Positions 34,847-43,448 of a stretch of DNA of 64,000 bases are shown piece after piece. The position numbers and the translations under genes were made by a program. This DNA is from Bacteroides mediterraneensis. GTDB taxonomy: Bacteria > Bacteroidota > Bacteroidia > Bacteroidales > Bacteroidaceae. How positions within the stretch are numbered: the stretch's first letter is position 1; every line of letters begins with the position of its first letter. The notes under the pieces were generated by a model. It was not told where the DNA came from. It saw only the letters and a program-made list of their open reading frames with translations, and did no database searches. Where the stretch lies: assembly GCF_900128455.1 (NCBI RefSeq), contig NZ_LT635783.1, positions 2,072,919 through 2,136,918 of the forward strand. The letters run 5' to 3'.

Positions 34847-36163
34847 ATGGATAAAATGATTGAAAACCGAGACGCGGTCAACAAATGGATGGAACGCTTT
34901 GGTGTGCGTTTCGGGGTGTACAAAAACGGGGTTTTTAAAGAACAGTTGTTCCCTTTTGATGCCATACCGAGGGTAATTCCCAAGGAAGACTGGGATTATC
35001 TGGAAAGGGGACTCATACAGCGTGTCGATGCGTTGAATTTGTTCCTATACGACATCTATCACGAAAAAGAAATTATCAAAGACGGCATTATACCGGCCGA
35101 ATTCATTTATTCGTCCAAGGGATACCTTCCGGAGTGTGAAGGCGTGTCGCCCATCCACGACATTTACTCGCACATATCGGGTATCGACCTGGTGCAGGCA
35201 AAAGACAACCGCTGGTTTGTGTTGGAAGACAACCTCCGCATTCCTTCTGGCGCGTCTTATCCGATGATAGCCCGTACCATCACGCGGAAAGTATCACCGC
35301 TCACTTTTCAGGAGAATGCAGTGGCCGACAACCGCGATTACAGTAGTCTGCTGAAGGAGATGATGGACTATATGAACGACGGACGGGGCATTTCGGTCAT
35401 CCTGACTCCCGGACGCTATAATTCGGCCTTCTTTGAACATTCGTATCTGGCCGAGAAAACAGGAGCCACCTTGGCTTTCCCGGGAGATTTGGTGGTAGAG
35501 AACGACATTGTTTACTACATGGGACTGTACAAAGAAAGACAGCAGGTGGGATGCATCTATCGCCGTATCAGCGACGAATACCTCGACCCGCTAACCTTCA
35601 ATTCGGACTCCCTGATAGGTATTCCTCATCTCATGCAGGCCTACCGGAAAGGCAATGTGGCGGTGGTCAATGCCCTGGGCAATGGAGTGGCCGACGACAA
35701 AGGCATCTACTATTTCGTGCCTAAAATGATTACGTATTACCTGAACGAGAAACCGATTCTGCAGAATGCGCCGACCTATCTTCCGTATTACAAGGAGGAT
35801 TATCAGTATATCTTGGACAATATCGCAAAGCTGGTCATCAAGGATGTGAGCGAAGCCGGAGGATACGGAGTGGTATTTGGCCGCGATCTTTCTCCCGAGA
35901 AACTGGCGGAACTGAAGCAGCTGATTATCGATGAGCCTCGCCGCTGGATTGCACAGGAAGTAATCGACTTCAAGGACCTGGAAATTCAGGAAGGCGATGA
36001 GCGGGTGGAACGGAAAGCCGACTTACGGGCTTTCGTCATTTCCGGCGAACAGACCCGGGTATGGAAAAGCGGACTGACCCGTTTTTCACGCAACCCGAAC
36101 TCCTTTGTGGTCAACTCTTCCCAAGGAGGAGGATTCAAGGATACATGGGTAATGGAGGAGTAA
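34847..36163 (+). CDS. Circularly permuted ATP-grasp protein (type 2)
   Basis: A 438-residue member of the circularly permuted ATP-grasp family, which is predicted to ligate amino acids or peptides by acyl phosphate formation. Visible conserved parts are the FIYSSKGYLPECEGV region, LVQAKDNRWFVLEDNLRIPSG (the start of the permuted core), VSEAGGYGVVFG (glycine-rich loop) and the end DLRAFVISGEQTRVWKSGLTRFS. It begins a five-gene run with an alpha-E protein, a transglutaminase and two AstE-like proteins. The alpha-E and transglutaminase partners are standard for this family. The peptide product is unknown. Confidence 0.9.
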   Translation: MDKMIENRDAVNKWMERFGVRFGVYKNGVFKEQLFPFDAIPRVIPKEDWDYLERGLIQRVDALNLFLYDIYHEKEIIKDGIIPAEFIYSSKGYLPECEGVSPIHDIYSHISGIDLVQAKDNRWFVLEDNLRIPSGASYPMIARTITRKVSPLTFQENAVADNRDYSSLLKEMMDYMNDGRGISVILTPGRYNSAFFEHSYLAEKTGATLAFPGDLVVENDIVYYMGLYKERQQVGCIYRRISDEYLDPLTFNSDSLIGIPHLMQAYRKGNVAVVNALGNGVADDKGIYYFVPKMITYYLNEKPILQNAPTYLPYYKEDYQYILDNIAKLVIKDVSEAGGYGVVFGRDLSPEKLAELKQLIIDEPRRWIAQEVIDFKDLEIQEGDERVERKADLRAFVISGEQTRVWKSGLTRFSRNPNSFVVNSSQGGGFKDTWVMEE

Positions 36164-36196
36164 ACAGATTCAAAAAACAAATACAACAAATACAAT

Positions 36197-36895
36197 ATGA
36201 TTACATGCAATGCAATTTCAGCCATTAAGGCCAACCGCCTGTACTGGCTTGGACGATATACAGAGAGAGTCTACATCAGCCTTCACCTGCTGCGCCGTTA
36301 CTACGACAAGATGATTGACGGCAAGCCGAAGGAATACGAGGAATATTATCAGAAACTGGATACCAGTAATCCTTATCCGGACAAGGAAAGTTTCCGGATA
36401 GGCTACATGTACGATGATAAGAATCCCTGTTCCCTGATTTCGGGACTGACTGCCGCCAATGACAACGCCATTGTCCTTCGCGAGGAGATTATGAGTGAAA
36501 CTCTTTCGTACATTGAACTTTCGTTGTCGTATATCCGGAAGTCGGCCGAAAAAAAGGATGACAACATCACCGGCCTTCAGCCGATTACCGACTACTTGCT
36601 TGCCTTCTGGGGCTCGATTGACGAACGGGTGTTCGATGAACGGGTGCGCAATTTCCTGCGGATTGGCAAGCTCGTGGAGAACATGGACATGCACATCCGG
36701 TTCGACTATCCTTTCTATCGCATTGAAGAGGCATACGAGTCCTTGAAGCTTTGTGCGGAGACCGAGGAAGGCATCTTCGACCCGATGATACTGGAACACC
36801 TGGACGAACTGCTAAGGGAAGATGTGTACGACTGTTCCAACCTGGGATACAAGTCAATCGTACTTAAATATATCAACCATCTTGTCTTGTTGTAA
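36197..36895 (+). CDS. Alpha-E domain protein
   Basis: A 232-residue all-helical protein of the alpha-E (DUF403) family. It starts with the family hallmark ISAIKANRLYWLGRYTERVYIS and carries LREEIMSETLSYIELSLSYI and FLRIGKLVENMDMHIRFDYP. It is nearly always encoded beside circularly permuted ATP-grasp and transglutaminase genes and is thought to act with them in peptide modification; its biochemical role is unknown. It lies 33 bp after the ATP-grasp gene. Confidence 0.92.
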   Translation: MITCNAISAIKANRLYWLGRYTERVYISLHLLRRYYDKMIDGKPKEYEEYYQKLDTSNPYPDKESFRIGYMYDDKNPCSLISGLTAANDNAIVLREEIMSETLSYIELSLSYIRKSAEKKDDNITGLQPITDYLLAFWGSIDERVFDERVRNFLRIGKLVENMDMHIRFDYPFYRIEEAYESLKLCAETEEGIFDPMILEHLDELLREDVYDCSNLGYKSIVLKYINHLVLL

Positions 36896-36915
36896 GAATA
36901 TAATGTAAGGAAACC

Positions 36916-37695
36916 ATGATTGTAAAGAAATATCTATATAATTATCAGACCATCATCCACTTCAGCTCGCCGGTCATCAACCATTTCTTCAGCCTGAGGT
37001 GTATGCCTTGCGTCAATGCGTGTCAGCAGGTGGTGAAACGCGACATGTTTCTCCATCCGTCTGACTACTTGATTTATGGAGCCGATGCCTGGGGAAATCC
37101 GCTGCAATACGGTAGCCGGGCCGAGGCGCACGATGCGTTTATCTTTGTCAGCAGCGGGGAAGCGAAGCTCAGCCCGTACTGCATTCCAGAACTCACGCCG
37201 GGGGATGTGTTCCGGGTAGAATCGGCCCTGACCGGAATATCCGACTCCCTGAAAGCCTTCCTGGCAGAAGCAGGACCGAAGAAAGAGGATGCACTGGATT
37301 ATGCCCTGCGCCTTTCGGAAAAGATTCACGACTACATGTGCTATGCTCCGGGCACTACGCAAATCAATACGACCGCCATGGAGGCCTTCCAGCAACGGAA
37401 AGGCGTGTGTCAGGATTATGCCCATATCCTGATTGCGCTGTGCCGCGCCTGTGGCATACCTGCCCGCTATGTGAACGGCTTCATGCAGGGCACGGGAGTG
37501 ACCCATGCCTGGGTGGAAGTGCTCGTAAACAATGAGTGGAGAGGAATAGACCCGACAAACAACCAATTGATAGAATACGGATACATTAAACTGGCGCATG
37601 GGCGCGATGCCCTGGACTGCCAGGTCAACCGTGGCGTGTACACCGGTCACCCTACGGAACAGACCGAAATCCGAGTAATTGTAGAAGAATTATGA
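36916..37695 (+). CDS. Transglutaminase-like protease
   Basis: A 259-residue transglutaminase-fold protein with an N-terminal beta domain (YNYQTIIHFSSPVINHFFSL) and the catalytic triad: Cys in RKGVCQDYAHILIALCR, His in THAWVEVL and Asp in GIDPTNN. Such members usually act as peptidases rather than crosslinkers. No signal peptide, so cytoplasmic. Its stop overlaps the start of the next gene by 4 bp (ATGA). Confidence 0.92.
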   Translation: MIVKKYLYNYQTIIHFSSPVINHFFSLRCMPCVNACQQVVKRDMFLHPSDYLIYGADAWGNPLQYGSRAEAHDAFIFVSSGEAKLSPYCIPELTPGDVFRVESALTGISDSLKAFLAEAGPKKEDALDYALRLSEKIHDYMCYAPGTTQINTTAMEAFQQRKGVCQDYAHILIALCRACGIPARYVNGFMQGTGVTHAWVEVLVNNEWRGIDPTNNQLIEYGYIKLAHGRDALDCQVNRGVYTGHPTEQTEIRVIVEEL

Positions 37696-38618
37696 TAAAA
37701 ACAGTGGTATCTACCGCCCTTCCTGTGGACGAGCGGCTATTGATAAAGAAAAATGTCATCCGCCATGGAAACTCAAGCAAACGTATCTGCATCGTGACGG
37801 GTACGCACGGCGACGAACTGGAGGGCCAGTATGTCTGTTTCCGGCTCAATCAAATCGTACAACAAAATCTGGAGAAACTGAACGGTACCGTGGAGATTTA
37901 TCCGGCACTGAATCCGTTGGGTATCGACTCCATCACCCGGGGCATCCCGGGCTTCGACCTGGACATGAACCGCATCTTCCCCGGCAATCCGGACGGAACC
38001 ATGACCGAACAGGTGGCTTATACCCTCCTGCGTGATTTGCAGGGAGCGGATATGGTAATCGATATCCATTCCAGCAACATCTTCTTGCGGGAAATTCCGC
38101 AGGTACGCATCAACGAACATACGGCGGAGAAGCTGGTGCCTTATGCCAAGCTGCTCGACGTGGATTTCATCTGGGTGCATGAGGCCGCTACGGTGCTGGA
38201 AGCTACCTTGGCCCATTCACTGAACAGTCTGGATACTCCCACCTTGGTGGTAGAGATGGGAGTGGGCATGCGCATCAACCACGGATATGGCAACCGGCTG
38301 GTAAACGGTATCCTGAACCTGATGCATACTTTGGGCATCTGGGCCGAAGCTCCCGAAGCCAACTCCATATCCACTCCGGTCGTCTCCGCAGGCAACCGGG
38401 TGAGCTTCCTCAATGCGGATGCTTCCGGTGTCTTCCTCACCGAAATCAAGAACAACATGATTGTAGAAAAAGGAGAGAAGATAGGCGAGATTGTCAGCCC
38501 GCTCACCGGAGAGGTTTTCCAGACTGTAGAAGCGCCTACCCGGGGACTGCTTTTTACCCTCCGCGCGTACCCCATCGTCTATCAGGGATCCCTCCTGGCA
38601 CGTATTCATCAATTTTAA
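37692..38618 (+). CDS. AstE/AspA-like zinc carboxypeptidase or deacylase (intact)
   Basis: A 308-residue protein of the succinylglutamate desuccinylase/aspartoacylase family (M14 fold). Zinc ligands H39 and E42 (GTHGDELEG) and H126 (VIDIHSS), and the catalytic Glu E188 (LVVEMGVG), are all present, as is the substrate-binding DMNRIFPG. The C-terminal 80 residues (ASGVFLTEIKNNMIVEKGEK...) form a barrel-sandwich/biotinyl-like domain. It overlaps the transglutaminase gene and would remove acyl or amino acid groups from the product of the operon. Confidence 0.9.
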   Translation: MIKTVVSTALPVDERLLIKKNVIRHGNSSKRICIVTGTHGDELEGQYVCFRLNQIVQQNLEKLNGTVEIYPALNPLGIDSITRGIPGFDLDMNRIFPGNPDGTMTEQVAYTLLRDLQGADMVIDIHSSNIFLREIPQVRINEHTAEKLVPYAKLLDVDFIWVHEAATVLEATLAHSLNSLDTPTLVVEMGVGMRINHGYGNRLVNGILNLMHTLGIWAEAPEANSISTPVVSAGNRVSFLNADASGVFLTEIKNNMIVEKGEKIGEIVSPLTGEVFQTVEAPTRGLLFTLRAYPIVYQGSLLARIHQF

Positions 38619-38627
38619 GCAACCGAT

Positions 38628-39554
38628 ATGAAAAATGAAATAATCTTCCGCATGGAATCTCCTTTCCGCGACACGTTCCGCATCCAAGGATTCCGTTTCG
38701 GAGAAGGAGAGAAGAGTCTTGCGCTGGTAGGCGCCATGCGTGGCAACGAGATACAGCAACAATACATCTGCTCACAGGTCATAAACCGGTTGGCCGCACT
38801 GGAGAAAGAAGGCCGGCTGGTGCCCGGGCACGAAATTCTGGTCGTTCCTTCGGCCAATCCTTTCTCCATGAACATCGAGAAGCGCTTCTGGGCCATGGAC
38901 AACACCGATATCAACCGGATGTTCCCGGGCTATGATCAGGGAGAAACCACCCAGCGTATCGCAGCCGCTCTTTTCGAGGCCATCCAAGGATACACCTACG
39001 GCATCCAGCTAGCCAGTTTCTACGTCCCGGGCGATTTTGTACCGCATGTGCGGATTACCCAGACCGGTTATGAGGACACGGCCACGGCGGCCCTCTTCGG
39101 CCTTCCGTTTGTCTGCCTCTACAAACCGCTGCCGTTCGACACCACCTTGCTCAACTATAATTGGCAAATCTGGAACACCAAAGCATTCTCCCTTTACAGT
39201 GGAGGAAACGATACCGTGGAAGGAAAAGACGTGGCCGACTGTGTGCATACGATTTTCCGCTTTATGCACCGCACGGGACTGATAGACTATACCGACTACA
39301 GCAGTCCGGACTACAATTCCCGCCTGCTGGATGAAGAAGAGCTGGTGTCGGTCAGAACCCCCGTTTCAGGTATCCTGTACAAGATGAAACACGCTTGCGA
39401 TGTGGTGAAGAAAGGAGAAGTGATGGCTTCTGTCATCGACCCTTACTACGGCCATGTCCTGATGGAAATTCAGGCTCCAACCAACGGAATTGTCTTTTTT
39501 GCCCATAACAAGTCGCTGGTGCTGCAGAATACCGTAGTGTATAAGATTGTTTAA
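38628..39554 (+). CDS. AstE-like protein, probable pseudoenzyme
   Basis: A 308-residue paralogue of the previous gene, same length and same C-terminal biotinyl-like domain (VRTPVSGILYKMKHACDVVKKGE). By alignment the zinc ligand H39 is R38 (AMRGNEIQQ), H126 is A129 (GIQLASF), and the catalytic Glu is Y190 (FSLYSGG); only E41 and the DINRMFPG loop are kept. A metallopeptidase or deacylase activity is therefore unlikely. It may be a binding or regulatory partner of the intact paralogue. It is 9 bp downstream of it, last in the operon. Confidence 0.88.
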   Translation: MKNEIIFRMESPFRDTFRIQGFRFGEGEKSLALVGAMRGNEIQQQYICSQVINRLAALEKEGRLVPGHEILVVPSANPFSMNIEKRFWAMDNTDINRMFPGYDQGETTQRIAAALFEAIQGYTYGIQLASFYVPGDFVPHVRITQTGYEDTATAALFGLPFVCLYKPLPFDTTLLNYNWQIWNTKAFSLYSGGNDTVEGKDVADCVHTIFRFMHRTGLIDYTDYSSPDYNSRLLDEEELVSVRTPVSGILYKMKHACDVVKKGEVMASVIDPYYGHVLMEIQAPTNGIVFFAHNKSLVLQNTVVYKIV

Positions 39555-39593
39555 CGAAGAGATGTAAAAAGAACAAAGATAGGAGAGTGAAAG

Positions 39594-39601
39594 GTCACCG
39601 G
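39594..39601. other. Left arm of a disrupted intergenic hairpin
   Basis: GTCACCGG here is the reverse complement of CCGGTGAC at 42453-42460. With the IS21 element and one target copy removed, they close a hairpin with an inner GCC/GGC stem, a likely shared terminator of the convergent AstE-like and cupin genes. Confidence 0.6.
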
Positions 39602-39602
39602 C
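39596..39602. repeat. IS21 target site duplication, left copy
   Basis: CACCGGC, directly adjacent to the left end of the element and repeated exactly at 42426-42432. Confidence 0.9.
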
Positions 39603-39607
39603 TGCTG

Positions 39608-39652
39608 AAAACGGTTGATATCCGTTCACCCAAAACGGTGATATCCGTTCAC
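39608..39652. repeat. Left-end IstA binding repeats
   Basis: Two copies of AAAACGG.TGATATCCGTTCAC, in the orientation opposite to the right-end copies. Confidence 0.75.
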
Positions 39653-39684
39653 TTTTCATACTCTTTACCTATGGCGATGCAAAT

Positions 39685-40440
39685 TTATTGATTTTCGTCT
39701 GTAACGTTGCAGTTTTGATGTCTTTTTTGACGTAAACTGCTGCCTTGTAGCTCGAAGCGCACACTTGTGTGTACCAACCTGTCTAATATTGCATCAGCTG
39801 CAGTCGTGTTGCCTTTCATCACATCGTACCAGTTGGCAACCGGCAGTTGTGATATGATGATCGTAGCTTTTTGTCCATGGCGGTCTTCTATAATCTCCAT
39901 AAAGTCAAGTAACTGTTGTCCGTCAAGAACTTTCATGCCGAAGTCGTCCAGTATAAGCAGGTCAGTCTGTGCCAGCTTGGCGAAGAAACGATGCAGGGTA
40001 CTGGATATACGGGCAAGGCTTATTTCCTCGAAGAGCCTGTACAGGTTATAATAAGCAACCTTATATCCGTTCATGCAGGCCTGATGACCAAACGCTGTAC
40101 CCAACCAGCTTTTACCGGTACCGGCAGCACCCGTAATAAGTATGGATACCCCGTTTTTCACATAGTCACAAGTGGCAAGATTAAGTACTTTCTGCTTGTC
40201 CACGCCACGCTTGCAGTCATAGATAACTTCACTTATGGAAGCCTGATAACGGAAGTGTGCTTTTTTTATCAGACGGGCATTCCGGCTTTGATTCCGGTTA
40301 TCCAGTTCAGCCTGTATAAGCAGTTGCAGACCGTCTTTCAAGGAGAGCGACTCTGCCTGTCGCGTCTCCTGCATGGTAGCCCAGTAATGGGCCATTCCAG
40401 GCATCTTAAGGTTTCTTAGAGCATTGATAATTTCATCCAT
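39685..40440 (-). CDS. istB: IS21 helper ATPase IstB
   Basis: A 251-residue AAA+ ATPase (DnaC/IstB family) with Walker A GAAGTGKSWLG, Walker B LLILDDFGM and the sensor region TIIISQLPVANWYDVM. It remodels target DNA for the IstA transposase. It lies 29 bp after istA. Confidence 0.96.
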   Translation of the reverse strand: MDEIINALRNLKMPGMAHYWATMQETRQAESLSLKDGLQLLIQAELDNRNQSRNARLIKKAHFRYQASISEVIYDCKRGVDKQKVLNLATCDYVKNGVSILITGAAGTGKSWLGTAFGHQACMNGYKVAYYNLYRLFEEISLARISSTLHRFFAKLAQTDLLILDDFGMKVLDGQQLLDFMEIIEDRHGQKATIIISQLPVANWYDVMKGNTTAADAILDRLVHTSVRFELQGSSLRQKRHQNCNVTDENQ

Positions 40441-40469
40441 CGTTATTTGTTTTGAGTGTTAGAAGTCTG

Positions 40470-42032
40470 TCATTTGAACTGTGCTTTTCCACGGATATTA
40501 CAGTGCTGCGGAGGAGCAAAGGAAGATGAAGGTTGCCCCACACCGGCACACTTGCTCTCTACCAGTAAACGGATAAAGCGATAGTTGCATCTGTCTACAT
40601 TCAGGGCTGCCTCGCAGGCTTTTTGGAAAACGACCGGATCACTGCTCCTTTGCAGGTTTAGAAGCCCGTCGCAGGTCTTGTAATGAGTCTCCGGAGGCAT
40701 TGTGGAAGAATAAAATATGCGGCGGATTACATCTCCCAGTATGCCGGATGCACGCTCGGCACGCTCTATGTATGATTTTGCACTCATCCCTCTGTATTCC
40801 CGGGAATTGCTTGCAAGATGCTCCTTTACGATAGTATACTTTCCCCTGTTGTAATCACGTAGGTGAGTGGCTACAAGCTCACCGTCCACATATACTTTTA
40901 CCAGTGTGCGTGTATATGCGACATGTGCGGTTTTGGATATATACTGATACGGTACTGTATAATAGTGCTGGTCACGTCCAAGATAGATACAGCAGTTGGT
41001 TGACACCTTCAAATCGGTATATGACACAATCTCAAAATCTCTGTCAGGCAGTGGCATAAGATTTGGCTTGTCTACGGCAAGGAACCGTTCCTCACGCGTG
41101 TAAGGATGCTTTTGCATGCGTTTCTGGTTGTGCGCTTTCATTTTGAGTGAGGCTGCCCGGTTAAGCTCTTCCAGTGAATGGAAGGTTTCATTGCGGAGTT
41201 CGGCAAACACACGCATATAGACAAGCCTCACGGTCCCTTCCACGTTGCTTTTATCTTTAGGGTGTACGGGACGTGCCGGTATGATGACCGTACCGTAATG
41301 ATTGGCCATATCCTCCATTACACGGTTAAGTGAAGGCTCATATCTGTCGGTCTTGACAACAGCAGCTTTAAGGTTGTCAGGGACAAGCATCTTTGGTACG
41401 CCGCCAAGATGTTTCAGGCACTGCGTTATGGCATATACAAAGTCTTCTGTACGCTGTGAACGTACGAAGAGGATATAACCGTAGTCGCTTGCAGGCAGAG
41501 TGGCTACAAAAGCCTGACACTGGACGACCTCACCGGTTTCCATGTCAACGTATCCCATAGTATCACCGGCAAAATCGAGGAAAAGCTTTTCGCCGCCCGT
41601 ACGCATGTCGGCAAGTATGGTGGATGGCGACTCCTTCCTGGCCTCTGTGTTCTGATTGTAATGAAAACGGAACTGTGTCAGGCTGTAGTGGTCATCCGGA
41701 TGCTCATTACGGTATTCTTCCCAAAGCAGCTTCAGCGTGACATGCTTGCGCTTCATCTCCTCCTGAAGATATGGAAGAAGGGCTTTGAATGTTTCAAAAC
41801 GCTTGTCGCTATATGCAGGATTGCCGCCCTTGAGACGGTGCTCAAGAATGGGATCATCCAACCTGATAAGTTCATCAAGGCTCAGACTGTCAGCGTTGAC
41901 CTTATTCATGTAGTTGTTCACTGTCTCCTTGTTCATGCCGATTATATCAGCAGCCTTGCGGTTGGAGATTCCGCTCTTCTTTAGTAGAAGAAGTTGTTTG
42001 ATCTGGCTCATATTCTTACTTTTTCCTGCCAT
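40470..42032 (-). CDS. istA: IS21 transposase IstA
   Basis: A 520-residue transposase. The N-terminal HTH (KQLLLLKKSGISNRKAADII; MNKETVNNYMNKV) is followed by an rve-type catalytic core with the DDE residues in LFLDFAGDTMGYVD, MLVPDNLKAAVVKTDRYEPS and KSNVEGTVRLVYMRV. The length is as usual for the family, with no sign of decay. Confidence 0.96.
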   Translation of the reverse strand: MAGKSKNMSQIKQLLLLKKSGISNRKAADIIGMNKETVNNYMNKVNADSLSLDELIRLDDPILEHRLKGGNPAYSDKRFETFKALLPYLQEEMKRKHVTLKLLWEEYRNEHPDDHYSLTQFRFHYNQNTEARKESPSTILADMRTGGEKLFLDFAGDTMGYVDMETGEVVQCQAFVATLPASDYGYILFVRSQRTEDFVYAITQCLKHLGGVPKMLVPDNLKAAVVKTDRYEPSLNRVMEDMANHYGTVIIPARPVHPKDKSNVEGTVRLVYMRVFAELRNETFHSLEELNRAASLKMKAHNQKRMQKHPYTREERFLAVDKPNLMPLPDRDFEIVSYTDLKVSTNCCIYLGRDQHYYTVPYQYISKTAHVAYTRTLVKVYVDGELVATHLRDYNRGKYTIVKEHLASNSREYRGMSAKSYIERAERASGILGDVIRRIFYSSTMPPETHYKTCDGLLNLQRSSDPVVFQKACEAALNVDRCNYRFIRLLVESKCAGVGQPSSSFAPPQHCNIRGKAQFK

Positions 42033-42089
42033 AGTCGTATCGTATGAAGATTGTTTTCTGCATACAAGATACGGGAAAAGAGTAGCAAG

Positions 42090-42341
42090 TGAACGGACAT
42101 GCTCCGTTTTTTATGCAGGCATTGTCGTTTCTGTGAGAAGGTGAACGGATATACTCCGTTTTCCGTATGTAGACAACTGATTATAGTATTATTACATTCT
42201 CATTAGTGAACGGATATACTCCGATTTCTGTAGAGAAAACGGAGATTCTATCGTAATATCCAAACCACTGAACGGATATGCTCCGTTTTTTATGGCGTTT
42301 TGTGGCGTTTTTAGCTGAAATGAACGGATATACTCCGTTTT
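42090..42341. repeat. Right-end IstA binding repeats (five copies)
   Basis: Copies of TGAACGGATATACTCCGTTT (with minor changes) start at 42090, 42142, 42207, 42269 and 42321. A degraded half copy lies at 42399-42420, merging with the terminal repeat. The 393-bp right-end gap between istA and 42425 contains nothing else. Confidence 0.9.
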
Positions 42342-42425
42342 TCAGGCACTTTTCAAGGCCAATTTAGCGGTAAAACTGGATGGATTAAGCCGTTCAGAGT
42401 GGGTGGGGATGCTCCGTTTTCGGCA

Positions 42426-42432
42426 CACCGGC
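42426..42432. repeat. IS21 target site duplication, right copy
   Basis: CACCGGC, identical to 39596-39602. Confidence 0.9.
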
Positions 42433-42452
42433 TTCCCGCCGACGGCAGGCAA

Positions 42453-42460
42453 CCGGTGAC
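42453..42460. other. Right arm of a disrupted intergenic hairpin
   Basis: CCGGTGAC, complement of 39594-39601, just beyond the stop of the cupin gene at 42471. Confidence 0.6.
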
Positions 42461-42470
42461 ACTGGATTGA

Positions 42471-43295
42471 TTATTGCAGTTTGCCATATTCTTCGTCGGA
42501 AACCGGCTCCAGCCATTCGTTGGACGTGTTTTCGCCCGGCACCTCAAAGGCCAGATGTGCGAACCAACTGTCGGCAGTCGCCCCGTGCCAGTGCTTGACT
42601 CCTGCCGGAATATGAATCACCGTGCCCGGCAGAATCTGTACGGCCGGTTTGCCTTCTTCCTGATACCAGCCGCGTCCGGCCACGCCAATCAGCATCTGTC
42701 CGCCACCCTTGGTAGCCCGGTGGATGTGCCAGTTGTTGCGGCATCCCGGCTCAAAGGTCACGTTGGCCACAGGCACCTGTTCCTTGGACACCGGAGCCAG
42801 GTAACTGTTTCCGATGAAATACTTCGCATACGCCGTGTTAGGTTCACCGATAGGGAAAATCATCTCGCGCTGGAAGGCTGCTTTGGCATTGTCTCCAGTG
42901 GTGTCTTCCGCCCACACTTCCTTGGCCAGACGGAAAGCGGCCCATGCCTTCGGCCATCCGGCATAGAAGGAGATATGTGTGATGATTTCAGCGATTTCCG
43001 TACGGGTGATGCCGTTCTGCTTCGCCGTCTGCAAGTGGTAAGTCAGCGAACTGTCGGTGATGCCCTGGCTGATGAGTGAAGTGAGGGTCACCAAGCTGCG
43101 GTCGCGCAGCCCGAGTTTGTCGGTCCGGCTCCACACCTCCCCGAAAAGTACGTCGTCGTTCAATTCCGCGAATTTAGGAGCAAATTCTCCCAGCTGGTCG
43201 CGTCCAGCCGTCTGTTTGATAGTTTCCTGTGCCATAATTGTTGTACTGTTTATTACCCATGCGGCAAGCGCAAGGAGCATTTGTATTTTCATCAT
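42471..43295 (-). CDS. Exported carboxymuconolactone decarboxylase-like / cupin fusion
   Basis: A 274-residue protein with a signal peptide (MMKIQMLLALAAWVINSTTIMAQ). Residues about 35-125 are a carboxymuconolactone decarboxylase (CMD) domain (LRDRSLVTLTSLISQGITD; GITRTEIAEIITHISFYAGWP), without the CxxC of AhpD. Residues about 160-265 are a cupin (NNWHIHRATKGGGQMLIGVAG; GTVIHIPAGVKHWHGATAD), with metal-binding histidines. The reaction is unknown. It converges with the AstE-like gene across the IS21 element. Confidence 0.9.
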   Translation of the reverse strand: MMKIQMLLALAAWVINSTTIMAQETIKQTAGRDQLGEFAPKFAELNDDVLFGEVWSRTDKLGLRDRSLVTLTSLISQGITDSSLTYHLQTAKQNGITRTEIAEIITHISFYAGWPKAWAAFRLAKEVWAEDTTGDNAKAAFQREMIFPIGEPNTAYAKYFIGNSYLAPVSKEQVPVANVTFEPGCRNNWHIHRATKGGGQMLIGVAGRGWYQEEGKPAVQILPGTVIHIPAGVKHWHGATADSWFAHLAFEVPGENTSNEWLEPVSDEEYGKLQ

Positions 43296-43336
43296 GCAAT
43301 GAGTTTAACGGTTTGTATTTTTCTGATTTCCTGTGG

Positions 43337-43344
43337 CAAAATTA
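43337..43344 (-). promoter_or_regulatory. -7 promoter box for the CMD-cupin gene
   Basis: Minus-strand TAATTTTG, about 42 bp before the start codon, which separates this gene from the BREX operon. Confidence 0.5.
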
Positions 43345-43448
43345 ACCGTTTTATATTATGGCACGTGTATACGTTTTACGGATATTTATACCCGAATGGC
43401 GGAAGATGAAATACAAGCTGTTTCAACTTCCATCCTAAACTGATTTTT

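Larger units (their letters stand above)
39603..42425 (-). mobile_element. IS21-family insertion sequence, complete, 2823 bp
   Basis: The ends are TGCTGAAAACGG (39603-39614) and, on the other strand, TGCCGAAAACGG (42414-42425). They start with TG as in IS21 elements, and are flanked by the 7-bp direct repeat CACCGGC. Inside are istA and istB, read in the same direction, and multiple sub-terminal repeats of the TGAACGGATA...CTCCGTTT kind (two at the left end, five good copies at the right), which are transposase binding sites in this family. Both genes are full length, so the copy may be active. Confidence 0.95.

Noticed and set aside
42090..42341. Regular repeats read as CRISPR or iterons
   Set aside because: They lie within the IS21 ends and match inverted copies at the other end, as expected for transposase binding sites.
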